Of a stretch of 64,000 nucleotides of DNA, positions 17,921 through 25,754 are shown piece after piece. The notes beneath the pieces were generated by a model. The model made no database searches. It worked only from the letters and a program-made list of their open reading frames with translations, and was not told the DNA's origin. Where the stretch lies: the NCBI GenBank assembly GCA_025058835.1, contig JANXEI010000002.1:186001-250000 (forward strand). The letters run 5' to 3'. The DNA comes from Acidilobaceae archaeon. GTDB lineage: Archaea; Thermoproteota; Thermoprotei_A; Sulfolobales; Acidilobaceae. How positions within the stretch are numbered: position 1 is the stretch's first letter; every line of letters starts with the position of its first letter. The position numbers and the translations under genes are program-made.

Positions 17921-19183
17921 ATGAGGGTAAGCCTGGCTATAGACAGCGCAGACACCTTTGGCGGGGGGTGCACAACCCACTTTTCTGCCCTCCTCCTCAA
18001 GAGCCTAGCCGGGAGAGTAGAGCTCCTCGACTACCCCCTCCTCGTCAGGCTAAACCCCTCCATCCCCTGGAAGACGAGGGGCAACGCAGCGGTAGTCCTT
18101 AGGTTCTCTTACGAAGGGAGCCTGCCCTCGCTCGTGGAGGAGGTATACGAGCTTGCGAAGAGCTATGGCGGGGACCCTGGGGTAGCGGCGATAAGCGGCG
18201 AGCCCTGGCGCCCTGAGCTCGCAGGCCTGTACAAGAAGGCCCTCACAGAGGTGGTGCCCAAGGATCTGGCTACGGGAGTTCTGGAGTCCCTAGGCGGGGA
18301 GTGGATGGGGGGGAGAGGAGCGGTGGGAGCCATTGCGTCCCTCGGCGCCCTAGGGCCGGGAGAGGACCACACCTACGAGCTCCTCTTCTACAGGAGGGCA
18401 GAGAACTTGGGGAGAGAGAGGTGTGTAGACAGCAGGAGGCTGCTTGAGGCGGAGGGCAGCACTGCAGCTGGCACTATCTTCAACTACGATCCCGTCACGC
18501 TAGAGGAGACAGCTAGCCCCGGAGGCCCTGACCCTGTGCTGGCAGGCTTCAGGGGCGATTCGCCGCAGCACCTGTTCCCCCTCTCCTCAGCTATATGTGA
18601 GGACTACGAGTTCTGGATCCTGTTCAGAAGCAACCAGCACACTGATGCTCATGCACTGCCGTTAACCGGGGAGTTAAAGCCCTACAGAGCTGGGACGCTG
18701 GAGCTGGAGCTTGTCGAAGACCCCGAAGTCATCCCCGGAGGCCACGTAATAGTTAGGGGGGAGGGAGTGGAGGCAGCTTTCTATGCTGAGACGGGTTCCC
18801 TGAACGAGGCGGCCCGCCTCCTGGCCAGGGGAGACAAGATCAGGGTGTTGGGCACAATAAGGAAGAGGAGGAGGGGGGTTCCAGTGATCAACGCAGAGAA
18901 GTTGTGGTTGATAAAGGTAGCAGAGAAGGGCATAGAGCTCAACCCCCGCTGCCCTAAGTGTGGGGAGAGAGGGGAGAGCCTAGGGAAGGACAAGGGGTTC
19001 AGGTGTAGCAGCTGTAACTACAGGTGGAGTGGGGAGAAGGTGAAGGTGAGGCTCAGGAGGTCGTTAACCGGGGAGTTTACGCCCACGAGACCCCCTAACC
19101 TGGTGAGGCCTCCATGGAGGAGGCCCCAGAACCTTCATGAGATGGGGAGGATAGGCATGGAGCAAGTCATGGGCCTGCGTTAA
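17921..19183 (+). CDS. tiaS: tRNA(Ile2) 2-agmatinylcytidine synthetase TiaS
   Basis: TiaS couples agmatine to C34 of the CAU-anticodon tRNA-Ile so that it reads AUA. The N-terminal catalytic loop is seen as LAIDSADTFGGGCTTHFSAL (residues 5-24), a variant of the family pattern D-D-T-D-S-x-x-G-G-C-T-T. An OB-like domain follows and a zinc ribbon CPKCGERGES...CSSCNYRWSG sits near residue 345. Length 420. Two copies of a 22-base repeat lie in frame, both encoding LTGE[LF]. The stop codon lies inside a third, inverted copy. Confidence 0.9.
   Translation: MRVSLAIDSADTFGGGCTTHFSALLLKSLAGRVELLDYPLLVRLNPSIPWKTRGNAAVVLRFSYEGSLPSLVEEVYELAKSYGGDPGVAAISGEPWRPELAGLYKKALTEVVPKDLATGVLESLGGEWMGGRGAVGAIASLGALGPGEDHTYELLFYRRAENLGRERCVDSRRLLEAEGSTAAGTIFNYDPVTLEETASPGGPDPVLAGFRGDSPQHLFPLSSAICEDYEFWILFRSNQHTDAHALPLTGELKPYRAGTLELELVEDPEVIPGGHVIVRGEGVEAAFYAETGSLNEAARLLARGDKIRVLGTIRKRRRGVPVINAEKLWLIKVAEKGIELNPRCPKCGERGESLGKDKGFRCSSCNYRWSGEKVKVRLRRSLTGEFTPTRPPNLVRPPWRRPQNLHEMGRIGMEQVMGLR
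18660..18681 (+). repeat. 22-base dispersed repeat, copy 1 (within tiaS)
   Basis: Consensus: C-GTTAACCGGGGAGTT-W-A-H-GCC. This copy reads CGTTAACCGGGGAGTT then AAAGCC. Three copies share 20 of 22 positions although they lie in different genes and frames. All copies are within 2.3 kb around the predicted origin. Confidence 0.75.
19062..19083 (+). repeat. 22-base dispersed repeat, copy 2 (within tiaS)
   Basis: CGTTAACCGGGGAGTT then TACGCC, 402 bases from copy 1 in the same orientation and same reading frame, in the C-terminal tail of TiaS. Confidence 0.75.
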
Positions 19184-19197
19184 CCCCCCGGTTAACA
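19176..19197 (-). repeat. 22-base dispersed repeat, copy 3 (end of tiaS / origin edge)
   Basis: On the minus strand TGTTAACCGGGG then GGTTAACGCA, 19 of 22 positions matching the consensus. It spans the tiaS stop codon and ends one base before the first ORB-like element. Confidence 0.6.
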
Positions 19198-19217
19198 CCC
19201 CTTTGTTTCCTATGGAG
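19198..19217 (-). other. ORB-like element 1
   Basis: Minus strand CTCCATAGGAAACAAAGGGG, a full match to CTCCA-N2-GGAAAC-N2-AGGGG including the G-rich end. Confidence 0.75.
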
Positions 19218-19259
19218 CCCACTCCCAAGATCTAGCCTCCTCTCCTTCGTTAACCCCTA

Positions 19260-19279
19260 CCCCTCTCTTTCTACTGGAG
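19260..19279 (-). other. ORB-like element 2 (degenerate)
   Basis: Minus strand CTCCAGTAGAAAGAGAGGGG, 15 of 20 positions as in element 1, same orientation. The G-string and CTCCA are kept; the central GGAAAC is changed to AGAAAG. Confidence 0.55.
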
Positions 19280-19310
19280 CTCCGAATCCTCAACCTCTCC
19301 CAATCTTGCG

Positions 19311-19345
19311 CTCATCAACTCACTAGTTTGTATAAAGTAAGAACG
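19311..19345. other. AT-rich stretch between ORBs, candidate unwinding element
   Basis: A run with about 60 percent A+T in GC-rich surroundings, containing GTTTGTATAAAGTAAG. It lies between ORB2 and ORB3. It also contains TATAAAG, so a promoter is an alternative reading. Confidence 0.45.
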
Positions 19346-19374
19346 GAGAGAGAAAGCTCTCCCCTAACTCTACT

Positions 19375-19394
19375 CTCCACAGGAAACAGAGGGG
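19375..19394 (+). other. ORB-like element 3
   Basis: Plus strand CTCCACAGGAAACAGAGGGG, 18 of 20 positions as in element 1 and a full match to the ORB pattern, in opposite orientation. It overlaps a 7-bp hairpin CAGAGGG/CCCTCTG (19387-19404). Confidence 0.75.
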
Positions 19395-19411
19395 TCTCCC
19401 TCTGAACAAAC

Positions 19412-19428
19412 GGGCCTCTCGGAGGCCC
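19412..19428. repeat. Short perfect hairpin in the origin region
   Basis: GGGCCTC-TCG-GAGGCCC forms a 7-bp stem with a three-base loop between ORB3 and ORB4. Its role is unknown; it may be a cruciform or an RNA hairpin. Confidence 0.5.
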
Positions 19429-19449
19429 TGAAGACACCCCTTCCATGGA

Positions 19450-19469
19450 CCCCTCGATTTCTTATGGAG
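19450..19469 (-). other. ORB-like element 4 (degenerate)
   Basis: Minus strand CTCCATAAGAAATCGAGGGG, 16 of 20 positions as in element 1. The flank GGGCTCCATA is shared with element 1, so the two look like copies of a longer unit. Confidence 0.55.
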
Positions 19470-19515
19470 CCCACCACACTTATTTCTTCCCCTTACTTTT
19501 CCCCCTTGAGTCAGG

Positions 19516-20211
19516 ATGAGCTGTGATCCGGTAGAGGAGGCGGTCAGGGGGGCTCTAGAGCTCCTGGACTCCCTAGGGCCTTTCAAGCTAGTAGGCATGG
19601 GGACGGGCTCCACCGTCTCGAGGTTACTAGAGCGTGCTAAGGGGAGGGAGTGGTCCCTGCTGCCCTCCAGCCTCGACACCTTGCTCAGGGCTAGAGAGAT
19701 GGGTTTCAGGACAGAGCATGTGGGGGAGATGGAGGTCTACGTGGACAGCGCCGATGAGGTGAACAGGGAGGGCTCCATGATAAAAGGAGGAGGGGGCGCT
19801 ATGCTCGGGGAGAAGGTTCTAGCGTTCAACAGCCCCCTCAACGTCTTCGTGGTCTCAGAGAACAAGCTGGTGGAGACCCTTTCCCGCCCAGTTCCTGTGG
19901 AGGTAGTGAGGGACTTCTTCTGGTTCGTGAAGAGGGCTCTGGAGAGGAGGGGCTATGGGGTAGCTGTGAGGGAGGGGAGCGGCAAGAGGGGCGCTGTGGT
20001 GAGCGATTGGGGCGGGGTAATACTTGACGTAACCCTTGGCCCCATAAGGGAGCCTGAGAGGGCGGAACTGGAGCTTAAGTCCATCCCAGGCGTGGTGGAA
20101 ACGGGGATCTTCCACGGCCTCACGGATTACCTTGTGGTGGGACACAGGAGCTGCAGCTACTCGGTGCTGAGGTTTGGGAGACGTAAAGGAGGAAATAGAG
20201 GAGAGCTGTAG
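19516..20211 (+). CDS. rpiA: Ribose-5-phosphate isomerase A
   Basis: Converts ribose 5-phosphate and ribulose 5-phosphate. MGTGSTVSRLL near residue 27, YVDSADEVNREG near 75 and KGGGGAMLGEKVLA near 91 carry the phosphate-binding and catalytic residues of RpiA. Length 231 is normal. ATG 19516 lies at the edge of the predicted origin. The 3' end overlaps the SWIM gene by 38 bases. Confidence 0.95.
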   Translation: MSCDPVEEAVRGALELLDSLGPFKLVGMGTGSTVSRLLERAKGREWSLLPSSLDTLLRAREMGFRTEHVGEMEVYVDSADEVNREGSMIKGGGGAMLGEKVLAFNSPLNVFVVSENKLVETLSRPVPVEVVRDFFWFVKRALERRGYGVAVREGSGKRGAVVSDWGGVILDVTLGPIREPERAELELKSIPGVVETGIFHGLTDYLVVGHRSCSYSVLRFGRRKGGNRGEL

Positions 20212-20578
20212 GGAGGACGAGGAGAAGAGGGGCGACAGGCTCAGGGCTATAGCGAGAAGGCTAGTGGCAATAGATCTGGAGAAGGGCTTCTGGGCATATG
20301 TGGGGAGGGAGAGGGATCACTTCCTCATAGAAGGCCTCTACTGCAGCTGCAGCTCCTTCGCCCTCTCCCTCACCAAGAGGGCAGGGTGCGAGCACCTCTC
20401 TGCGCTGAGGGTGGCCAAGAGGTCTGGAGCGGTGAGGGAGCTCAAGGTCGACGTGGCTTCGGTGGTGTGGGAGATAGTCTCAGTAGGCCTAAGCCCCACC
20501 CTGCGGAAGGCTTTGTTAGAACAGCAGATGGGCGAGGATTATGAGAAGGGAGAAGGCAGCCGCTATGATGAAGACTGA
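20174..20578 (+). CDS. SWIM zinc-finger protein
   Basis: 134 residues with a SWIM-type zinc site: YCSCSSF (C-x-C near residue 56) followed by AGCEHLSALRVA (C-x-H near 72). SWIM domains occur in proteins that bind nucleic acid or partner with recombinases, for example archaeal RadA-linked proteins, but the role here is unknown. Start TTG inside rpiA. The 3' end overlaps the convergent Sec61beta gene by 63 bases. Confidence 0.7.
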   Translation: MGDVKEEIEESCREDEEKRGDRLRAIARRLVAIDLEKGFWAYVGRERDHFLIEGLYCSCSSFALSLTKRAGCEHLSALRVAKRSGAVRELKVDVASVVWEIVSVGLSPTLRKALLEQQMGEDYEKGEGSRYDED

Positions 20579-20674
20579 GGCGGGGCTTAGCTTTATAGCG
20601 CTGTCGAGCTCCTCGTAGTACGAGATCAGGCCTGCTGCGCTCGCAGGTCCTGCCTGCCTCCTCTTAGCTGACAT
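20516..20674 (-). CDS. Preprotein translocase subunit Sec61beta (SecG type)
   Basis: 52 residues: a polar N-terminus MSAKRRQAGPASAAGLISYY followed by acidic EELDSAIKLSP and one C-terminal membrane helix (VFIIAAAFSLLIILAHLL). This is the standard archaeal Sec61beta layout, a tail-anchored subunit of the SecYEbeta channel. A GGGGAGAGGAT ribosome site precedes ATG 20674. The frame is short and overlaps the SWIM gene in antisense, so it is easy to miss. Confidence 0.85.
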   Translation of the reverse strand: MSAKRRQAGPASAAGLISYYEELDSAIKLSPASVFIIAAAFSLLIILAHLLF

Positions 20675-20708
20675 ATCCTCTCCCCGCAGAAAAGTTCGGC
20701 AGAGTTTA

Positions 20709-20984
20709 TTAGGATGATGTGCAGCCTACAGCTCGCAGCTCCTCCCCGTACTTCTTGATCATGGCGCTCTTCACCTCCACTCCCAGCATGTTAGCTAGGC
20801 TTAGGGTCCAAGCTATCACATCTGCTATCTCCTCCTCCACCCTCTCCTTCTTGCCCTCTAGCAAGGCCTCTGCCAGCTCCCCCACCTCCTCCACTAGCCA
20901 CGTAAATGTGGCATAAACTCCCCGGTTAACGTCCCTCTCCATGTAGGCTTTCCTCATGGCCTCCTGGAGGCACTCTACGCTCAA
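20709..20984 (-). CDS. MazG-like nucleotide pyrophosphohydrolase
   Basis: 91 residues with the metal-binding pattern LVEEVGELAEALLEG (near residue 30) and VEEEIADVIAWTLSLAN (near 48), the E-x-x-E and E-x-x-D pairs of the all-alpha NTP pyrophosphatase fold. It probably cleans up unwanted NTPs. The TTG start is preceded by AAAGGAGGTCTGAGC that overlaps the stop of the upstream GGGP synthase gene. It contains copy 4 of the 22-base repeat, in a different frame from copies 1 and 2. Confidence 0.85.
   Translation of the reverse strand: MSVECLQEAMRKAYMERDVNRGVYATFTWLVEEVGELAEALLEGKKERVEEEIADVIAWTLSLANMLGVEVKSAMIKKYGEELRAVGCTSS
20910..20931 (-). repeat. 22-base dispersed repeat, copy 4 (within mazG-like gene)
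   Basis: Minus strand CGTTAACCGGGGAGTT then TATGCC, 20 of 22 consensus positions. Here it encodes VNRGVYA, not LTGE as in tiaS, so conservation is at DNA level. Confidence 0.75.
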
Positions 20985-20987
20985 AGC

Positions 20988-21752
20988 TCAGACCTCTTTG
21001 AAGGTTTTGACTATCTCTCTCAAGGCTTCCGGGTTCTGCTCCACTATGGTGCCAGTAACTATTCCATCTGCCCCCGCAAGGGCTAAGTCCCTTGCTATCT
21101 CAGCGCTCCTTATGCCCCCTCCCACTATGAGCAGGGCCTCCATCTCCGCGGCCTTCAGGAACTCCTTCGAGAGGAGCACTGCTTCCGGCGGAACGGGCCT
21201 GGGGGCTCCGCTCCCGGCCTCGAGGTAGATCACTTTAGAGCCCATCATGGCGCAGGCGAGGCTGTGGGCTGCCACCAGCTCTGGCTTCTCATATGGCACA
21301 GGCCTCGCCCTGGCCATGTAGCCGGCTGTTCCGCCGTAGCCTACTATAACGTAACATGTGGGTATAGGCTCTAGGCCGTGTCGGAGAACTATAAGAGAAC
21401 CCTGCACCTGGGCTATACCATGGTAGTAGGGGTCGTCGCTGTTGATTATGTTCAGGAAGAACGCTGCATCAGCCTTTGAGGAAACGTTGTTCAGAGCCCC
21501 AGGGAATATTATGACGGGCACGTCGAACTTCTTGACTGCCTCCACTATGGCATCTGTGGCCTGGGGCGAGACCCCCAGGCTGCCCCCTACCAGCACGTAG
21601 TCAGTGCCGTACTCGTAAGCAGTCCTCGCTATCTTCTCTGCCTCCCACGGCTCTGTCTTGTCCGGGTCTATGAGGGTGAAGTGGAGCCTACTCCCCTTCC
21701 TCTTCTCCAACATGCTCCTCCATATCCTCTGGCCCAACCTTTCTCTCCTCAC
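20988..21752 (-). CDS. Geranylgeranylglyceryl phosphate synthase
   Basis: Joins sn-glycerol-1-phosphate and geranylgeranyl diphosphate, the first committed step of archaeal ether lipids. LHFTLIDPDK near residue 25, YVLVGGSLGV near 55, the glycerol-phosphate site YLEAGSGAP near 175 and GGGIRSAE and GADGIVTGT near the C-terminus are all present. GTG 21752 keeps the basic N-terminal helix usual in crenarchaeal enzymes; ATG 21713 with GGAGGAGC upstream is the alternative. It overlaps the elf1-type gene upstream. Confidence 0.93.
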   Translation of the reverse strand: MRRERLGQRIWRSMLEKRKGSRLHFTLIDPDKTEPWEAEKIARTAYEYGTDYVLVGGSLGVSPQATDAIVEAVKKFDVPVIIFPGALNNVSSKADAAFFLNIINSDDPYYHGIAQVQGSLIVLRHGLEPIPTCYVIVGYGGTAGYMARARPVPYEKPELVAAHSLACAMMGSKVIYLEAGSGAPRPVPPEAVLLSKEFLKAAEMEALLIVGGGIRSAEIARDLALAGADGIVTGTIVEQNPEALREIVKTFKEV

Positions 21753-22020
21753 ACCTACTCTCGAGGCTCCCCTCATAAGCCATATCGCTCACGGCGTTGA
21801 AGACGTCTATCCTCTCAGCCCTCGTGGGGACTTTCACCTCACAGTACAGCCCGCAGGTGCCGCACGTGGCTATGCCGATCTTCTCCTCCTCTGAGATCTT
21901 CTCGAAGCTCACCGTGAGGGTTAGGGAGCCGCAGCGAGGACACTGGAAGTACTTGCCCGGCCTTATGACCTTTCTCTTCAGCTTTACTCTCTTCTTCCTC
22001 CTCCCCAACAGTGGCACCAA
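21688..22020 (-). CDS. Transcription elongation factor Elf1 family protein
   Basis: 110 residues. A basic N-terminus ([13 protein letters not shown]) precedes a four-cysteine zinc ribbon [11 protein letters not shown] ... [13 protein letters not shown] and then [15 protein letters not shown], the layout of archaeal Elf1. It binds RNA polymerase during elongation. An acidic C-terminal tail ([13 protein letters not shown]) follows. Start TTG 22020 or GTG 22017. Divergent from the SAH hydrolase gene. Confidence 0.85.
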   Translation of the reverse strand: MVPLLGRRKKRVKLKRKVIRPGKYFQCPRCGSLTLTVSFEKISEEEKIGIATCGTCGLYCEVKVPTRAERIDVFNAVSDMAYEGSLESRCEERKVGPEDMEEHVGEEEGE

Positions 22021-22074
22021 TTAGCGTCTTCTGGAGCAATTATTAAGCTCTCCCGATCTAGGCGGCGAGCAGCT

Positions 22075-23316
22075 GTGGAGTACAAGGTAAGGGACATAGG
22101 CCTGGCAGAGAGAGGGGAGGCCCAGATAAGGTGGGCAGAGAGGAACATGCCAGTCCTGATGAGGCTGAGGGAGATGTACTCGAGCAGGAGGCCTCTCGAG
22201 GGGCTGAGGCTCTCGGTATGTCTGCACGTTACAAAAGAGACTGCAGTGCTCGTGGAGACGCTCAGGGCATGGGGCGCAGAGGTCTTCCTGGCCCCCTCCA
22301 ACCCTCTCTCCACCCAGGACGAGGTGGCTGCTGCCCTAGCCCAGAGGGGGATAGGAGTTATCGCTTGGAGAGGGATGAGCACGGAGGAGTACTTCTGGGC
22401 CCTCAGGACCATAGCGTCCAAGGCCCCACATATAGTCATTGACGACGGGGCAGACCTCCATGTGATCTTGCATGAGGAGATGGGCAATCTGGCAAGGGGA
22501 GTGATGGGAGGGACAGAGGAGACGACGACGGGAGTTATGAGGCTGAAGGCTCTGGAGAGGGAGAACAGGTTGGCATACCCTGTGATAGCCGTTAACAATG
22601 CTAGGACCAAGTTCCTCTTCGATAACAGGTACGGCACTGGCCAGAGCACCATAGACGGGATCCTAAGGGCGACCAATGTCATGCTGGCAGGAAAAGTGGT
22701 GGTAGTAGCAGGCTACGGCTGGGTGGGCAGAGGGATTGCCATGAGGGCGAAGGGGATGGGGGCTAGGGTGATAGTGACTGAGGTAGATCCTGTGAGGGGC
22801 CTCGAAGCCCTCATGGACGGCTTCGAGGTCACCTCCATGAGGAGGGCAGCCAGCATGGGGGACATCTTCATCACCGCCACGGGGAACAAGAGGGTCATAG
22901 GAGAGGAGCACATGAGGCTCATGAAGGACGGGGCTATTCTAGCAAACGCGGGCCACTTCAACGTAGAGGTGAGCGTGGAGGAGTTAGAGAGGATGGCCGT
23001 GTCCAAGAGGAAGGTCAGGGATCACGTTGAGGAGTACACGCTGCCAGATGGGAGGAGGCTCTACCTGCTAGCAGAGGGGAGGCTGGTGAACCTGGTGGCA
23101 GCAGAGGGCCACCCGAGCGAGGTGATGGACATGAGCTTTGCAAACCAAGCCCTCTCTACCCTGAGGATAAAGGAGGGAGGGCTGGAGAGGAAGGTCCTGC
23201 AAGTAAGCGAGGAGCAGGACGAGCTCGTTGCGAGGCTGAAGCTGCAGACCATGGGAGTAGAAATAGACGAGTTGACGGAGGAGCAGAGGCTATACATAAC
23301 CAGCTGGAAAGGATAG
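22075..23316 (+). CDS. ahcY: Adenosylhomocysteinase (SAH hydrolase)
   Basis: Splits S-adenosylhomocysteine and so sustains methylation. [18 protein letters not shown] near residue 45, the NAD-binding [19 protein letters not shown] near 208 and [19 protein letters not shown] near 340 are diagnostic. Length 413 is typical of archaeal enzymes. Start GTG. A tRNA gene follows 37 bases downstream. Confidence 0.97.
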   Translation: MEYKVRDIGLAERGEAQIRWAERNMPVLMRLREMYSSRRPLEGLRLSVCLHVTKETAVLVETLRAWGAEVFLAPSNPLSTQDEVAAALAQRGIGVIAWRGMSTEEYFWALRTIASKAPHIVIDDGADLHVILHEEMGNLARGVMGGTEETTTGVMRLKALERENRLAYPVIAVNNARTKFLFDNRYGTGQSTIDGILRATNVMLAGKVVVVAGYGWVGRGIAMRAKGMGARVIVTEVDPVRGLEALMDGFEVTSMRRAASMGDIFITATGNKRVIGEEHMRLMKDGAILANAGHFNVEVSVEELERMAVSKRKVRDHVEEYTLPDGRRLYLLAEGRLVNLVAAEGHPSEVMDMSFANQALSTLRIKEGGLERKVLQVSEEQDELVARLKLQTMGVEIDELTEEQRLYITSWKG

Positions 23317-23353
23317 CAAAGTTAAAAGCTCTAGGCGCCCTCTCTTACGTTAA

Positions 23354-23427
23354 GGGCCCGTAGCTCAGCCCGGTAGAGCGCCCGGCTCATAACCGGGTGG
23401 TCCGGGGTTCAAATCCCCGCGGGCCCA
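23354..23427 (+). tRNA. tRNA with CAT anticodon (Met elongator or Ile2)
   Basis: A 74-base cloverleaf with acceptor GGGCCCG/CGGGCCC, anticodon loop CTCATAA and T loop TTCAAAT. It lacks the features of an initiator tRNA. It could be elongator Met or the TiaS substrate tRNA-Ile2; sequence alone does not decide. CCA is not encoded. No intron. Confidence 0.9.
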
Positions 23428-23429
23428 CA

Positions 23430-23717
23430 TCAAAGTTCTAGGCCCTTGGGCTTCCTATCTGCCTCAGCCCTTACCTTAGCTATGCCATAGAAGACAGCAC
23501 AGCTGACGCAGTAGCACTTCTTTATGGGGTACCTCATTATTATGGCTCCCTTCTTCTCTAGCTCACTTGCCAGGGCCGGATCCACAGGGCTGTACATCCT
23601 GGTAACGCATATTATCTTGTCAGCCGGAGTTATCCTCCCGCAGTTGTCACATGGTACCGCGCCGCTCTTGCCCTTGTCTCCCTTTCTCCTACCTCTGCTC
23701 TCTCTCTTCTTGGGCAT
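23430..23717 (-). CDS. rps26e: Small ribosomal subunit protein S26e
   Basis: 95 residues. VPCDNCGRITPADKIICV near residue 22 and KKCYCVSCAVFYGIAKVRA near 66 are the zinc site and conserved core of S26e. The very basic N-terminus (KKRESRGRRKGDKGK) contacts rRNA. It is followed immediately by proS upstream on the same strand. Confidence 0.95.
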   Translation of the reverse strand: MPKKRESRGRRKGDKGKSGAVPCDNCGRITPADKIICVTRMYSPVDPALASELEKKGAIIMRYPIKKCYCVSCAVFYGIAKVRAEADRKPKGLEL

Positions 23718-23749
23718 GGATTTCTCCTCGAGGAAAACGAGCCTGATCC

Positions 23750-25204
23750 TTAATATGTTTTAGCATACCTCATCCAGGCAACGGACTCCCTTCCACAGAT
23801 GCAGCTCCCCTCAGGCCTCTCCCCAGGCCACACGGTGCCCAAGGCCTTCGCGTCAAGCTTCTCTTCCAGCTTCCTGGCACACTCCTCCCTGCCGCACCAG
23901 GGCAATTCCAGTATACCTTTCTTCTCCTTTGCCCACTCCTCTGCCTCTCCCTCGCTCCTGACCCTCTTGATCAGCGACCTATGCCTAGAGTGGGCCCTCG
24001 CGTATAGGCTGGAGTCTATGTCCTTCATTAGGGCTTGAACTTCCCTCTCCAAGGACTCCTCGCTCACCTTGTACCTCTCCAACGTGTCCCTCCTCACCAC
24101 CGTGTAAACTTTGGAGTTCAGCTCCTCCGGGCCCACGTCGATCCTGACGGGAACTCCTCGTGCCTCCCAGTAGTAGTACTTAGCCCCAGGCCTCAAGTCT
24201 TCCCTGTCGTCAACCTTTACCCTTATCCCTGCCCTCTCCAGCTTCCCTGCTATCCTCTTCGCCTCCTCTAGAACGGCCCTCTTCTCCTCCTCCCCTCCTG
24301 CAGGGATCGGGATGATGACTACTTGGATGGGCGCTATGCGGTGGGGGAGCACCATTCCCCTGTCGTCGCCGTGGAGAGAGATTATTGAAGCTATCACCCT
24401 GTCGCTCACGCCGTAGCTGGTCTGCCAGGGGAAGTCCAAGGTCCCGTCAGGCATGTTTATTCTGAAGTCGAACACCCTAGTGAAGTTCTGCCCCAGGTGA
24501 TGGGCCGTCCCTATCTGCATGACCTTTCCGTCAGGCATTATTGTGTCGAAGGCGATGGTGTACAGGGCTCCAGCGAACTTGTCCCACTCAGGCCTCCTGG
24601 AGATAACGTAGGGAATGGCAAGCGAGTCGAAGAACTCCTTGTATATCTCTATGGCCTCCAGCAACTGCCTCTCCGCGTCCTCAAAGCTAGAGTGAACCGT
24701 ATGCGCTTCCTTGAACGTAGTGATCTCCCTCACCCTCACCATCGGCCTGGTGGTCTTTGTCTCGTAACGGAAGACGCTCACTATCTGGTAGTACTTCTTT
24801 GGGAGCTGCTTGTAGCTCTTGAGCCAGAGGGACTCGTAGTACGTTATGTTCGTCTCGCTAGTAGGCCTGAGGGCAAGCTTCACGTCAAGGGGATCGAGGC
24901 CCCCGTGAGTTACCCAGTATACCTCGTCCTCGAAGCCCTTGATGTGCTCCGACTCCTTCTTCAGCAGGCTCTCGGGGATCAGTATGGGGAAGAGGACCTC
25001 CTCATGGCCCCTCCTATCGTGGAGCTCCCTCAGGATCTCCGTCACTCTCCTCCTTATCTGGAAGCCATAGGGCATCCAGACGCCCATGCCCTTCACTGGA
25101 TACCTGCCGTAATCGTAGACTTCTGCCTCCTCCAGGATCCACTCGAACCACCTTGAGAAGTCGCTGCTCCACCTGTCCCTGCTTATCACCAGCCTCACCG
25201 ACAA
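23750..25204 (-). CDS. proS: Prolyl-tRNA synthetase (class II)
   Basis: 484 residues. Class II motif 1 region ([19 protein letters not shown]), motif 2 ([20 protein letters not shown] near residue 145) and motif 3 are present. The C-terminal extension contains [15 protein letters not shown] and [10 protein letters not shown], the zinc-binding domain of archaeal/eukaryotic-type ProRS, ending in KTY. Charges tRNA-Pro, one of which is encoded at 55935. Confidence 0.96.
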   Translation of the reverse strand: MSVRLVISRDRWSSDFSRWFEWILEEAEVYDYGRYPVKGMGVWMPYGFQIRRRVTEILRELHDRRGHEEVLFPILIPESLLKKESEHIKGFEDEVYWVTHGGLDPLDVKLALRPTSETNITYYESLWLKSYKQLPKKYYQIVSVFRYETKTTRPMVRVREITTFKEAHTVHSSFEDAERQLLEAIEIYKEFFDSLAIPYVISRRPEWDKFAGALYTIAFDTIMPDGKVMQIGTAHHLGQNFTRVFDFRINMPDGTLDFPWQTSYGVSDRVIASIISLHGDDRGMVLPHRIAPIQVVIIPIPAGGEEEKRAVLEEAKRIAGKLERAGIRVKVDDREDLRPGAKYYYWEARGVPVRIDVGPEELNSKVYTVVRRDTLERYKVSEESLEREVQALMKDIDSSLYARAHSRHRSLIKRVRSEGEAEEWAKEKKGILELPWCGREECARKLEEKLDAKALGTVWPGERPEGSCICGRESVAWMRYAKTY

Positions 25205-25223
25205 GGCAATGGGGAGAGGGGCT

Positions 25224-25754
25224 TTAAAGTTTGGAGAAGAACTTGGGGAGCTTCACGCCCGTTTGCCCCTGGTACTCGCCCCTGTAAGGTCTCATGGAAG
25301 GGGTTCCCAGCTTCACTAGCAGCAGGTGGAGGAAGCGGTCGCCAGCATACAATTTTACGGGGAAGCTGGAGCCAATGACCTCTATGGTGAGCTGGCCCTC
25401 GAAGCCCGCATCTGCGGCAGTTGAGGGGACATAGATGCCCGTCCTTGCCCATGTGCTCCTCAGGTTGACCAGCCCAGCGACGTAATCGGGCAGCTTCACC
25501 AGCTCCAAGGTGTGCAGCAATATGTGCTCCTTGGGCATGACGATTATCTCGTCTGCTTCCCCGCACTCGTAGAACTCTGACGGATCTCCCGGATTCCTGG
25601 GGTCCAGGACCTTTGTTGTGGGCCTGAACCTGCAGTAACCCCTCCCCAGCCTGAGGTCCAGCCCGTTTTCCCTCACTATCTCCTCGCTGAAGGGCTCTAC
25701 CCTCAGCTCTCCCGCTCTCATCAACAGGAAGATGTCCCTATCGCTCAGGATCAA
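25224..25754 (-). CDS. dcd: dCTP deaminase
   Basis: 176 residues. [12 protein letters not shown] at the N-terminus, ENGLDLRLG near residue 29, RSTWARTGI near 105 and [14 protein letters not shown] near 120 (catalytic glutamate and nucleotide site) identify the dCTP deaminase/dUTPase fold. Whether it stops at dUTP or goes on to dUMP cannot be told. Confidence 0.93.
   Translation of the reverse strand: MILSDRDIFLLMRAGELRVEPFSEEIVRENGLDLRLGRGYCRFRPTTKVLDPRNPGDPSEFYECGEADEIIVMPKEHILLHTLELVKLPDYVAGLVNLRSTWARTGIYVPSTAADAGFEGQLTIEVIGSSFPVKLYAGDRFLHLLLVKLGTPSMRPYRGEYQGQTGVKLPKFFSKL

Larger units (their letters stand above)
19184..19515. other. Predicted chromosomal replication origin
   Basis: This is the longest gene-free stretch in the window. 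It holds four 20-base elements matching crenarchaeal origin recognition boxes (CTCCA-N2-GGAAAC-N2-AGGGG), the sites bound by Orc1/Cdc6. Two lie on the left (both minus), two on the right (plus, then minus). Between them 19311-19345 is AT-rich (includes GTTTGTATAAAGTAAG), a candidate unwinding element. ORBs flanking an AT-rich element is the layout reported for Sulfolobus and Aeropyrum origins. A perfect 7-bp hairpin follows ORB3. No orc1/cdc6 gene lies in the window, and strand-composition data were not computed. The rpiA promoter must also lie here. Confidence 0.75.

Noticed and set aside
19245-19260. CGTTAACCCCTACCCC as a fifth copy of the 22-base repeat
   Set aside because: Only the first eight or nine bases match the consensus; the GGGGAGTT part is absent.
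19345-19428. Three successive hairpins behind a TATA-like TATAAAG as a structured non-coding RNA
   Set aside because: One hairpin is part of ORB3 and the first begins before the expected transcription start. The origin reading explains more of the region.
19206-19474. Direct repeat TTTCYTATGGAGCCCAC at 19206 and 19458 as ends of a small mobile element
   Set aside because: Both copies are parts of ORB1 and ORB4; there are no inverted ends, target duplications or transposase.
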